From: Akkermansia sp.
Lineage (GTDB): Bacteria > Verrucomicrobiota > Verrucomicrobiia > Verrucomicrobiales > Akkermansiaceae
Length of the DNA stretch: 6,582 nt
Assembly: GCA_020047775.1 (NCBI GenBank)
Contig: JAIFNK010000044.1
Span: 1-6,582 of the forward strand
Direction: 5' to 3'
Below the pieces are notes generated by a model. That model made no database searches. It was given only the letters and a program-made list of their open reading frames with translations, and was not told the DNA's origin. Each line of letters begins with the position of its first letter. Positions within the stretch are counted from its first letter, which is position 1. Positions 1 through 5,963 of the stretch are shown here, piece after piece. The position numbers and the translations under genes are program-made.

Positions 1-349
1 AACCGGAGGTGGTGACGAGGTCGGCGGGGATGGGGTTTTCGGCAGACGCTTGATGAGAGGCACTGATCGCTTTGGCACGGTCGGTGAGTTTCGGATTTTT
101 GGGGCTCAGATTCGAGCCTGCGGCCGCACGGGCATTGTAATCGCATGCCGAGGGCCGGGGATGAAAATAGAGGTCGCTGGTAAAGGCTTGCGCGATCAAC
201 CGTGAAGCAATGATCCGGCCGTCGGCGTTTTTGACGAGCGAGCCGCTGGCTTGTTCGGGATTCGCGATGCGTGCGAAGCCGTGGATCGCCGCGGTGTAGG
301 CGAAGCCGCAGAGTGCGATGCTGGTGAGGATGAGACGAAGCGTGGTCAT
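1..349 (-). CDS. kdpC: KdpC, potassium-transporting ATPase subunit C (3' end cut by window edge)
   Basis: KdpC is the accessory subunit of the KdpFABC K+ pump, anchored in the inner membrane by one N-terminal helix. The reading frame from the ATG at 349-347 stays open to base 1, giving 116 codons of a protein usually near 190 residues, so about the last 40% lies outside. Residues 4-25 form the hydrophobic anchor (LRLILTSIALCGFAYTAAIHGF). Family hallmarks follow: NPEQASGSLV, then IASRLIAQAFTSDLYFHPRPSA, then AAAGSNLSPKNPKL, and at the edge PADLVTTSG, the beginning of the conserved (T/A)SGSGLDPHIS segment. It is the third gene of the kdpBAC cluster, starting 19 nt after kdpA stops. There is no purine-rich ribosome site (the leader reads TAACCACTCAACTCC), so it probably depends on translation of kdpA. 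The family call is secure; the exact start is the only well-placed ATG. Confidence 0.95.
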   Translation of the reverse strand, partial: MTTLRLILTSIALCGFAYTAAIHGFARIANPEQASGSLVKNADGRIIASRLIAQAFTSDLYFHPRPSACDYNARAAAGSNLSPKNPKLTDRAKAISASHQASAENPIPADLVTTSG

Positions 350-368
350 GGAGTTGAGTGGTTAGGGA

Positions 369-2024
369 TCAGTGCGAGAGATGTTCGAGCATCGGCCCCA
401 GCATGGCGGCGGGGAAGAACGTGAGCGCGCCGAGGAAGAGGATGATGGCGAAAACCATCAGCCCGAAGGTGGGCGTGTCCGTGCGGAGAGTGCCTGAGGA
501 CACGGCGACGCTGGGTTTTGCAGCCAGCGATCCGGCGATGGCGAGCGGAAGCAGGATCGGCAGGTAGCGACCCAACAACATGACGACGGCGGTGGCGATG
601 TTCCAGGGATCGGTGTTGTCAGCAAGGCCTTCGAGCCCGGAGCCGTTGTTCGCGGCGGCGGATGAAAACTCATAGATGATTTCCGACAACCCGCGTGCCC
701 CGGGATTGTTGACGGTATCCGCTCCCATGGAAGTGGCAGCGAAAAGCGCGCTGCCGCCGAGGATGAGCAGCGGGTGGATGAGAAAGGTCGCAGCGGCGAG
801 AGCCATCTCCTTTGCCTCGACTTTCTTGCCGAGGTATTCCGGGGTGCGGCCCACCATCAGGCCGGCGACGAAGACCGCGAGGATCATGAACAGGAAAAAG
901 TTGATCATGCCCACACCGACGCCGCCGAAAGTGGAGTTCAGCCAGAGCCCGGCGAAGGGGCCTAACAAGGACAGAGGGTTGAGTGAACCGTGCATTGCGC
1001 CGACAGAGCCATTGGATGTGCTGGTGGTGAGCACCGCCCAGAGCGGGCCGGTGGTGGCTCCAAGGCGGAGTTCCTTGCCTTCGAGGTTGGCGGTTTGTTC
1101 AACGGGAAGATTTGCGAACGCGGCGGTCGGCGCGGACTCGGGGAGCACGGTGCAGACCACTTTCATTGCGAGGAAGGAGAACATCACGGCAGAGATCACA
1201 TGTGCGTGGCGAGGCCTGCCGAGTATGCGGCCGAACGCCCAGACACAAGCCATCGGGATCAGCGGGATGGCCACGAGCGAGATGAAATTGCAGATCAGGC
1301 CCGGGTTTTCAAAAGGATGCGTGCTGTTGGGTCCGAAGAAGCCGCCGCCGTTGGTGCCGAGTTGTTTGATCGCCAGAAACGCGGCGACCGGGCCGCGGGC
1401 GATCATTTGCGTGGCACCCTCCAAGGTGGTCGCCACAGCGGATCCCTCGAAGGTCATTGGCACACCGACCAGCGAATAGACCAGTGCCCAGATCGTGGCG
1501 AGCGGAAGCAGGAACAGCACGAGAATGCGGGCGACATCGCGGTGGAAGTTCCCGAAATCGCGGATCCCCGACAGGCCACGGGCGAGCGCGGCAAACACCG
1601 CAATGCCGCTGGCGGCGGAGGTGAATTGCAACCACATCAACGTGAGTTGTGACAGATAACTGTAAGTCGCCTCACCGGAGTAGTGCTGGAGGTTGGTGTT
1701 GGTGACGAAGGAAACGACGGTGTTGAAAACCAGCGAGGGTTTCACCGGGCCCATGCCGTCGGGATTGAGCGGCAGACGATGCTGGAATGTGAGAACGAGC
1801 CAAGTCAGTACGAACATCATACCGTTGAAGGACAACAGCGCGAAAAAGTAGTTTTTCCAGCCAGACGGTTTTTCACCGCCCTTGCCAAGCAGGAGTTGAA
1901 ACAGCCGGGTGAGCCTTGGGTTTTCCTTCAAAGGCTGGAGTGTCCAGAAAAGCCAGCGACCCAGCGGCCAGGAAATGGCGGCGACGAGGGCGATGAAGGC
2001 CAATGAGAGAGTGAGCGTGTTCAT
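369..2024 (-). CDS. kdpA: KdpA, potassium-transporting ATPase K+-binding/translocating subunit
   Basis: KdpA is the channel-like inner-membrane subunit that selects K+ in the Kdp high-affinity uptake complex. The 551 residues match the usual length of about 557 and give roughly ten hydrophobic spans. All four pore/selectivity segments are recognisable: TNTNLQHYSGE (about 108-118), QLGTNGGGFFGPNSTHPFEN (221-240), TTSTSNGSVGAMHGSLNP (333-350), and FSSAAANNGSGLEGL (453-467). GRTPEYLGKKVEAKEM (392-407) is a further typical KdpA stretch. The gene lies between kdpB (17 nt upstream in transcription) and kdpC (19 nt downstream), so it is the second gene of the operon rather than the first as in Escherichia coli. 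The leader CTCACATCCATCCTCTC before the ATG has no Shine-Dalgarno match. No frameshift or missing pore element is seen, so the protein should be functional. Confidence 0.98.
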   Translation of the reverse strand: MNTLTLSLAFIALVAAISWPLGRWLFWTLQPLKENPRLTRLFQLLLGKGGEKPSGWKNYFFALLSFNGMMFVLTWLVLTFQHRLPLNPDGMGPVKPSLVFNTVVSFVTNTNLQHYSGEATYSYLSQLTLMWLQFTSAASGIAVFAALARGLSGIRDFGNFHRDVARILVLFLLPLATIWALVYSLVGVPMTFEGSAVATTLEGATQMIARGPVAAFLAIKQLGTNGGGFFGPNSTHPFENPGLICNFISLVAIPLIPMACVWAFGRILGRPRHAHVISAVMFSFLAMKVVCTVLPESAPTAAFANLPVEQTANLEGKELRLGATTGPLWAVLTTSTSNGSVGAMHGSLNPLSLLGPFAGLWLNSTFGGVGVGMINFFLFMILAVFVAGLMVGRTPEYLGKKVEAKEMALAAATFLIHPLLILGGSALFAATSMGADTVNNPGARGLSEIIYEFSSAAANNGSGLEGLADNTDPWNIATAVVMLLGRYLPILLPLAIAGSLAAKPSVAVSSGTLRTDTPTFGLMVFAIILFLGALTFFPAAMLGPMLEHLSH

Positions 2025-2041
2025 GAGAGGATGGATGTGAG

Positions 2042-4099
2042 TTAGACGAGGTGCAGGACGGCGAGCGTGAGGTCGATCAACTTGATGCAGGGAAACGGCA
2101 CGATGATGCCGCCGAGGCCGTAGATAAGCAGGTTTCTCCGGAGTAGCGCCGCGGCGTTCATCGGGCGGTAAGCCACGCCTTTGAGTGCGAGAGGGATGAG
2201 GGCGACGATGACCAGCGCGTTGAAGATGACGGCGCTGAGAATCGCCGATTGCGGGGAATGCAGATGCATGATGTCGAGAATCGCCAGAGGGCCTTTGCCA
2301 GTGGCAGTTCCTATCCCGGCAAAAAGCGCAGGCAGGATGGCGAAGTATTTGGCGACGTCATTCGCGAGGGAGAACGTGGTTAGAGAACCGCGCGTCATGA
2401 GGAGTTGTTTGCCGATCTCGATAATATCGATGAGCTTGGTGGGATCGGAATCGAGGTCGACCATGTTACCCGCCTCTCGTGCGGCCTGCGTGCCGGTATT
2501 CATCGCCACACCGACATCGGCTTGGGCGAGCGCGGGCGCGTCGTTGGTGCCATCGCCGGTCATCGCGACAAGGTGGCCAGCTTCCTGCTCCGCTTTGATA
2601 CGACGCATTTTATCCTCGGGCGTGGCCTCGGCCATGAAGTCGTCCACACCCGCCTCGGCTGCGATGGCTGCGGCGGTGCGCGGATTGTCGCCGGTGATCA
2701 TCACCGTGCGGATGCCCATTTCGCGGAGTTTGGCGAAGCGCTCGCGGATGCCGCCTTTGACGATGTCCTTGAGAAAAATGGTCCCCATGACGCGTGAGCC
2801 ATCCACCACCACGAGCGGTGTGCCGCCTTGACTCGAAACGTGATTCACATCGCGGCTGACCTCATCCGGCATTTTCCCACCGAGGGACTCGACGTAGCGT
2901 TTCACCGCTTCCGCCGCGCCCTTGCGGATGGCGCGGTCCCCGCCGTGTGAAACGAGATCCACTCCGCTCATGCGGGTTTCGGCGGTGAAGGGAACGAAGA
3001 CGGCATGCGGTTCTGCCAGATCATGGCCGCGGATGTCGAAGAGTTGTTTCGCCAGAACCACCACGGACCGGCCTTCCGGGGTTTCATCGGCGAGCGAGGA
3101 AAGCTGCGCGGTTTCCGCGAGTTCCCTGGCCTCGATTCCGGGGGCGGCGATGAATTCGCTGGCTTGGCGATTGCCGAGCGTGATCGTTCCGGTTTTGTCC
3201 AGCAGCAGGACATCGACATCGCCCGCCGCTTCCACCGCCCGGCCGGAGGTGGCGAGCACGTTTTGGCGGGTGAGGCGGTCGATGCCGGAGATGCCGATGG
3301 CGCTTACAAGGCCTCCAATCGTGGTGGGGATCAAACAAACAAGCAGCGCCACGAGACTGCTGAAGCCGGGTGTTTGCCCGCCGAGTCCCTGATTGATTAG
3401 AAATCTCGTGAACGCGGGCAGCGTGAAGGTGACGAGGAGGAAGATGAGCGTCAGGGAAACGAGCAGGACACCGAGCGCCTTTTCGTTTGGCGTCTTTTGC
3501 CGCTCGCTGCCCTCGACGAGCGAGATCATGCGGTCGAGAAACGAGTGACCCGGTTTGCAGGTGATTTTGATCACGATGCGGTCTGACAGAACCCGCGTGC
3601 CTCCCGTGACGGCGGAGCGGTCGCCTCCGGATTCGCGGATGACTGGAGCGGACTCGCCGGTAATCGCGGATTCGTCCACCGAGGCAATGCCTTCGATGAT
3701 TTCACCGTCGGATGGAATCGCATCGCCCGCCTCGCAAACCACCAGATCACCAGGACGCAACTCACTCGCAGACACGGATGTTTCGAATTTTCCATCCAGC
3801 TTTCGGGCCGGGGTAGTGACGCGCATCGAGCGCAGGGCATCGGCCTGGGCTTTGCCGCGGGATTCGGCTAAAGCCTCGGCGAAATTGGCGAACAGCACCG
3901 TGAACCACAACCAGATGACGAGTTGTATCTCGAACAAATCAGCCGAGCGGAGCAGCAACGCCGTGCAAAGGATGGCGCCGACATAGACCGTGAACATCAC
4001 CGGGTTCTCACATTGGATGCGCGGATCCAGCTTGCGGAGACTGGGGATCAGGGTACCCTTGAGAAGATGGGGATCAAGCAGTGAGGAACGTGGTTTCAT
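2042..4099 (-). CDS. kdpB: KdpB, potassium-transporting P-type ATPase catalytic subunit
   Basis: KdpB hydrolyses ATP to drive K+ uptake through KdpA; it is an inner-membrane type IA P-type ATPase. The 685 residues match the family (about 682). Visible elements in order: actuator motif TGES at 147-150; membrane motif [10 protein letters not shown] at 255-264; phosphorylation loop DKTGT at 301-305, with D301 the phospho-acceptor; nucleotide-domain KGA at 393-395; hinge MITGD at 467-471; [11 protein letters not shown] at 514-524; and the membrane segment [13 protein letters not shown] at 576-588, whose D581 and K584 correspond to the charged pair important in KdpB. The C-terminal [15 protein letters not shown] stretch is typical KdpB. 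It is the first gene of the cluster, preceding kdpA. The ATG at 4099 gives the usual KdpB N-terminus ([18 protein letters not shown]). Upstream GGCAGCAGG abuts the ATG, too close for a normal ribosome site. All catalytic residues are intact. Confidence 0.98.
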   Translation of the reverse strand: MKPRSSLLDPHLLKGTLIPSLRKLDPRIQCENPVMFTVYVGAILCTALLLRSADLFEIQLVIWLWFTVLFANFAEALAESRGKAQADALRSMRVTTPARKLDGKFETSVSASELRPGDLVVCEAGDAIPSDGEIIEGIASVDESAITGESAPVIRESGGDRSAVTGGTRVLSDRIVIKITCKPGHSFLDRMISLVEGSERQKTPNEKALGVLLVSLTLIFLLVTFTLPAFTRFLINQGLGGQTPGFSSLVALLVCLIPTTIGGLVSAIGISGIDRLTRQNVLATSGRAVEAAGDVDVLLLDKTGTITLGNRQASEFIAAPGIEARELAETAQLSSLADETPEGRSVVVLAKQLFDIRGHDLAEPHAVFVPFTAETRMSGVDLVSHGGDRAIRKGAAEAVKRYVESLGGKMPDEVSRDVNHVSSQGGTPLVVVDGSRVMGTIFLKDIVKGGIRERFAKLREMGIRTVMITGDNPRTAAAIAAEAGVDDFMAEATPEDKMRRIKAEQEAGHLVAMTGDGTNDAPALAQADVGVAMNTGTQAAREAGNMVDLDSDPTKLIDIIEIGKQLLMTRGSLTTFSLANDVAKYFAILPALFAGIGTATGKGPLAILDIMHLHSPQSAILSAVIFNALVIVALIPLALKGVAYRPMNAAALLRRNLLIYGLGGIIVPFPCIKLIDLTLAVLHLV

Positions 4100-4136
4100 C
4101 CTGCTGCCAGTATGCCTCGTGCGTCCGGAATAGGTA

Positions 4137-4174
4137 GCTAAGCTCAGGGTGAATTGCGCTAAGATTCTGCTAAG
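4137..4174 (-). promoter_or_regulatory. Three phased CTTAGC direct repeats upstream of kdpB (candidate operator)
   Basis: On the minus strand CTTAGC occurs at 4174-4169, 4163-4158 and 4142-4137. The first two share a longer core, ATTCTTAGC and AATCTTAGC. Start-to-start spacing is 11 and 21 bp, about one and two helical turns, so all three lie on one face of the DNA, 38-75 bp before the kdpB ATG. Tandem direct repeats at this spacing are how OmpR/PhoB-type response regulators commonly bind, and KdpE, the usual kdp activator, belongs to that family; assigning this site to KdpE is inference. The outer copy overlaps an imperfect dyad, GATTCT at 4163-4168 and AGAATC at 4184-4189. Confidence 0.45.
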
Positions 4175-4191
4175 AATACCAGTAGAATCAA
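4164..4191 (-). promoter_or_regulatory. Possible weak kdpBAC promoter
   Basis: On the minus strand TTGATT (4191-4186) could serve as a -35 and CAGAAT (4169-4164) as a -10. The spacer is 16 nt, and each hexamer matches the sigma-70 consensus at four of six positions. This would give a leader of about 60 nt before kdpB. The weak hexamers and the overlap with the CTTAGC repeats fit a promoter that needs control by a regulator, but sigma-70 rules may not hold in this organism. Confidence 0.25.
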
Positions 4192-4220
4192 GAAGCGTCC
4201 CTGCTCCTTCGACTCACGAA

Positions 4221-4252
4221 ACCGCAGCATCAATAGGCTGACAGACTGCGGT
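4221..4252. repeat. Small inverted repeat between the kdpB leader and the comM remnant
   Basis: ACCGCAG (4221-4227) pairs with CTGCGGT (4246-4252) around an 18-nt loop. A direct repeat of ACAGACT (4241-4247 and 4254-4260) overlaps it. There is no T-tract, so it is a poor terminator; it may be a chance stem or a trace of the rearrangement that truncated the neighbouring comM remnant. The rest of 4192-4276 shows no gene or recognisable site. Confidence 0.25.
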
Positions 4253-4276
4253 CACAGACTATGACATCTTGGTAAA

Positions 4277-4752
4277 ATGGTTATTCCAAGTTTCATGCTG
4301 GTTGCGCCAAAAATGGAACCCACACCCGTGCGGGTATTACGGGGACTCGAAGCGGGAGTGCCGGTGCTCGCCGCGGCAGATTTAAAAACTACCGCCAGCG
4401 CATCAGCGGTTCACTGCTGGACCGGATCGACATCCACTGCGGGGTCTCGCTGGTCGATTTCCGCGAACTCTCCTCCAACACCAATACCGGCGAATCGTCG
4501 GAAACCATCAGGAAGCGCGTGATCGCCGCCCGAGGTATCCAGCTGGAGCGGTTCAAAAAATCGTCCAGATCGACAAACTCCTCGATGGGCTCGCGCCAGG
4601 TCCGTCAACACTGCCAATCCAGCGCCGAAGGCACCGGCTACCTGGAACATGCCATGGAGGAAATGAACTTTTCGGCTCGGGCCCATGACCGGATTTTGAA
4701 AGTCGCCCGCACACGCGTTCACAGAATACCGGAATGGCCGGAAATGGGATAA
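4277..4752 (+). pseudogene. comM/yifB-like Mg-chelatase-family AAA+ ATPase, truncated and frameshifted remnant
   Basis: Intact ComM (YifB) is an AAA+ helicase-like ATPase of about 500 residues, linked to branch migration in natural transformation. Only about its last third remains, spread over three frames. Frame A (from 4277) reads VIPSFMLVAPKMEPTP, matching the sensor-1 segment (typically SFMLVAAMNPCPCG). Frame B (about 4329-4382) continues CGYYGDSKRECRCSPRQI. Frame C (from about 4384) reads NYRQRISGSLLDRIDIH, containing the LLDRID element. It then has GESSETIRKRVIAARGIQLE, NSSMGSRQVRQHC and NFSARAHDRILKVART, ending at TAA 4750-4752. The two switches look like single-base insertions, near 4328 and within TTTAAAAA at 4381-4388. 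After KVART the usual tail is missing; AFTEYRNGRKW in another frame (4715-4747) may be the displaced end (EAIQYRSLDRKLW-like). The N-terminal domain and Walker A are absent upstream, so this is a real truncation and not only sequencing error. Confidence 0.82.
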
Positions 4753-4911
4753 GGTCTTCTCCTGTTGCCACGAGCTTCCTGCCCCCATGTCTTCGGTTTT
4801 CGCTGATCTATTTTTGCCTGGCAGGTCCGATAAGTGCCTTCGCCAGCACGAGCTTACCCTGCGGTCTTCGAATCGTGACTCTCATTACCCGCCACTCATC
4901 TCACGAAATTC
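4753..4911. other. Non-coding stretch after the comM remnant, nothing recognised
   Basis: One plus-strand frame is open across it (MSSVFADLFLPGRSDKCLRQ begins near 4789). The translation resembles no family I know and ends in a TGA overlapping the ATG at 4912. No tRNA, terminator with a T-tract or insertion-sequence end was seen. It is most simply leftover sequence of the same decayed interval. Confidence 0.4.
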
Positions 4912-4980
4912 ATGACCGACGCCATCCCCATCCACGGACACGACATCACCGTCTGCTGGCCTGCGACGGCAATGCTGCAA
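4912..4980 (+). pseudogene. Possible 5' scrap of a YecH-family (DUF2492) gene
   Basis: From the ATG at 4912 the frame reads MTDAIPIHGHDI. After dropping one frame at about 4947 it continues HRLLACDGNAAITPS. Joined, this resembles the start of small YecH-like putative metal-binding proteins (about 80 residues, commonly beginning with S-IHGHEV followed by a hydrophobic LL/MM and then a T-rich helix start). The resemblance stops where the convergent araC gene ends (stop at 4983-4981), so the remainder appears deleted. Only about 25 residues support this and a frameshift has to be assumed. It could equally be a chance match or a short unrelated ORF. No ribosome site precedes the ATG. Confidence 0.3.
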
Positions 4981-5877
4981 TCACACCCTCCTTTTCATCG
5001 TGGCCGCCGGACTTGTGCCGTAAACCTGTATGAAAACCTTGTAGAACTGGGCATAACTGCCAAAACCCGCTCCATAGGCGGCTTCGAGCATCGTTTTGTG
5101 TCCGGGTTGGCGGCAAAGTTCCAAGAACCTGCCAAGGCGCACCGAGTTGCGGTATCGCTCTAACGAAACTCCCGTTTGTCGAGCGAAGACCCGGCTCAGA
5201 TAGGCCTGGCTCACGCCGCAATGACGCGCCAGTCCGGCGAGGCCGCCATCCCAGCCCCCCTTGCTTAACACTCCAAGGGCTTTAAGCACCGCGGGATGGA
5301 GCGCCACCGAAGCGTCAGAGGCGCCACCTGCCAGTTGATAGCGCCAGCAAAGCAACAGGAGGTGCCGCAGCCCCGCGTTCAAGGCGTCGGGATCTCCATG
5401 TTCGAAGGAGAAAGTCGAGGCGACCCCGAATCCAGCCTCGCGGTTCAACAAGTCCGAATCCAGAGCGCCCACCATCATCGTGTCCATCGTGCGTTTCACC
5501 AGATCAAAGGCCGTCGGTTCGAGCATCGTGTGGAGCACCCCGTCCACGCCCGACAAGTTGCTGCCTTTCAGACCGTCGTATTGGGTGCTCCGGCACGCCG
5601 CGCGGATCAGGTCCGGCTTGAAGACCGCCACATAATACTGCGCGTCGGAGGAGCGGTCCACCAGTTCATGCTCCTGGGCGGGAAACATCCACAACAGTGT
5701 GCGCTTGCCGAAAGTGAAACGTTTGCCGCGGACCACGTAGGTGATGGTGCCCTGCACCACGAGGTTCAATTCCAGTTCGACATGGCGATGACTCCGCAGC
5801 ACCGGCGGATTGCGCGCCGTTTCCGCAAGGAACAAAAAGCCGTCATAAAGATCGCTTAATTTCAGATCCTCAAGCAT
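4981..5877 (-). CDS. AraC-family transcriptional regulator
   Basis: This is a 298-residue cytoplasmic DNA-binding regulator. The N-terminal half looks like a cupin-type sensing domain: SHRHVELELNLVVQGTITYV (29-48) is the typical H-x-H-x-E strand pair, followed by LLWMFPAQEHEL, the second cupin-like turn. The C-terminal part carries the two AraC helix-turn-helix units. The first is GLAGLARHCGVSQAYLSRVF (212-231) followed by the linker TGVSLERYRNSVRLGRFLEL. The second is LEAAYGAGFGSYAQFYKVF (264-282), ending in the conserved YGTSPA. The effector is unknown. It is divergent from the fatty acid desaturase with 86 bp between starts, and a dyad-rich operator lies 3 bp upstream of its ATG; control of both genes is a reasonable inference. 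The start at 5877 gives a complete domain, but TTTTGTCCTG before it has no Shine-Dalgarno sequence. Its 3' end runs into the possible YecH scrap. Confidence 0.93.
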   Translation of the reverse strand: MLEDLKLSDLYDGFLFLAETARNPPVLRSHRHVELELNLVVQGTITYVVRGKRFTFGKRTLLWMFPAQEHELVDRSSDAQYYVAVFKPDLIRAACRSTQYDGLKGSNLSGVDGVLHTMLEPTAFDLVKRTMDTMMVGALDSDLLNREAGFGVASTFSFEHGDPDALNAGLRHLLLLCWRYQLAGGASDASVALHPAVLKALGVLSKGGWDGGLAGLARHCGVSQAYLSRVFARQTGVSLERYRNSVRLGRFLELCRQPGHKTMLEAAYGAGFGSYAQFYKVFIQVYGTSPAATMKRRV

Positions 5878-5880
5878 CAG

Positions 5881-5913
5881 GACAAAATTTGATCACTTTT
5901 TGTCGTTTGACAA
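5881..5913. promoter_or_regulatory. Overlapping palindromes in the araC/desaturase divergent spacer (candidate operator)
   Basis: GACAAAA (5881-5887) and TTTTGTC (5898-5904) are perfect inverted arms around a central TGATCA (5890-5895) on the same axis. Together they form a 24-bp dyad with only two mismatched pairs. The right arm is shared with a second perfect inverted repeat, TTGTC-GTTT-GACAA (5900-5913). Thus three GACAA-type half-sites lie within 33 bp, directly beside the araC start. On the plus strand TTGACA at 5907-5912 is a perfect -35 hexamer, but no good -10 follows at normal spacing. The arrangement fits autoregulation by the AraC protein and control of the desaturase; which protein binds is not shown by the sequence. 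Confidence 0.5.
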
Positions 5914-5963
5914 GAAGACATCCATCGCCCGGAAAGCTCAAAATCCATCCGCACTTCCAGCGC

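Noticed and set aside
676..1652. Long plus-strand ORFs opposite kdpA (267 and 220 codons)
   Set aside because: They lie antisense to an unmistakable KdpA and show low-complexity Arg/Pro/Ala/Gly-rich or His/Glu-rich translations typical of GC-rich shadow frames.
2181..3986. Several plus-strand ORFs opposite kdpB
   Set aside because: They are antisense shadows of a complete KdpB, with no recognisable domain and composition driven by the opposite codon pattern.
4411..4788. Minus-strand ORFs over the comM remnant (125 and 72 codons)
   Set aside because: The plus strand carries clear ComM homology here; the minus translations resemble nothing.
4949..4969. CCGTC/GACGG stem after the araC stop as a terminator
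   Set aside because: The stem has only five base pairs with an 11-nt loop and no following T-tract on either strand.
4734..5033. 99-codon plus ORF running into the araC 3' end
   Set aside because: It begins inside the comM remnant and overlaps araC; only a short part might belong to the YecH-like scrap, and the rest has no family character. The apparent signal-peptide-like stretch is not supported by a start site.
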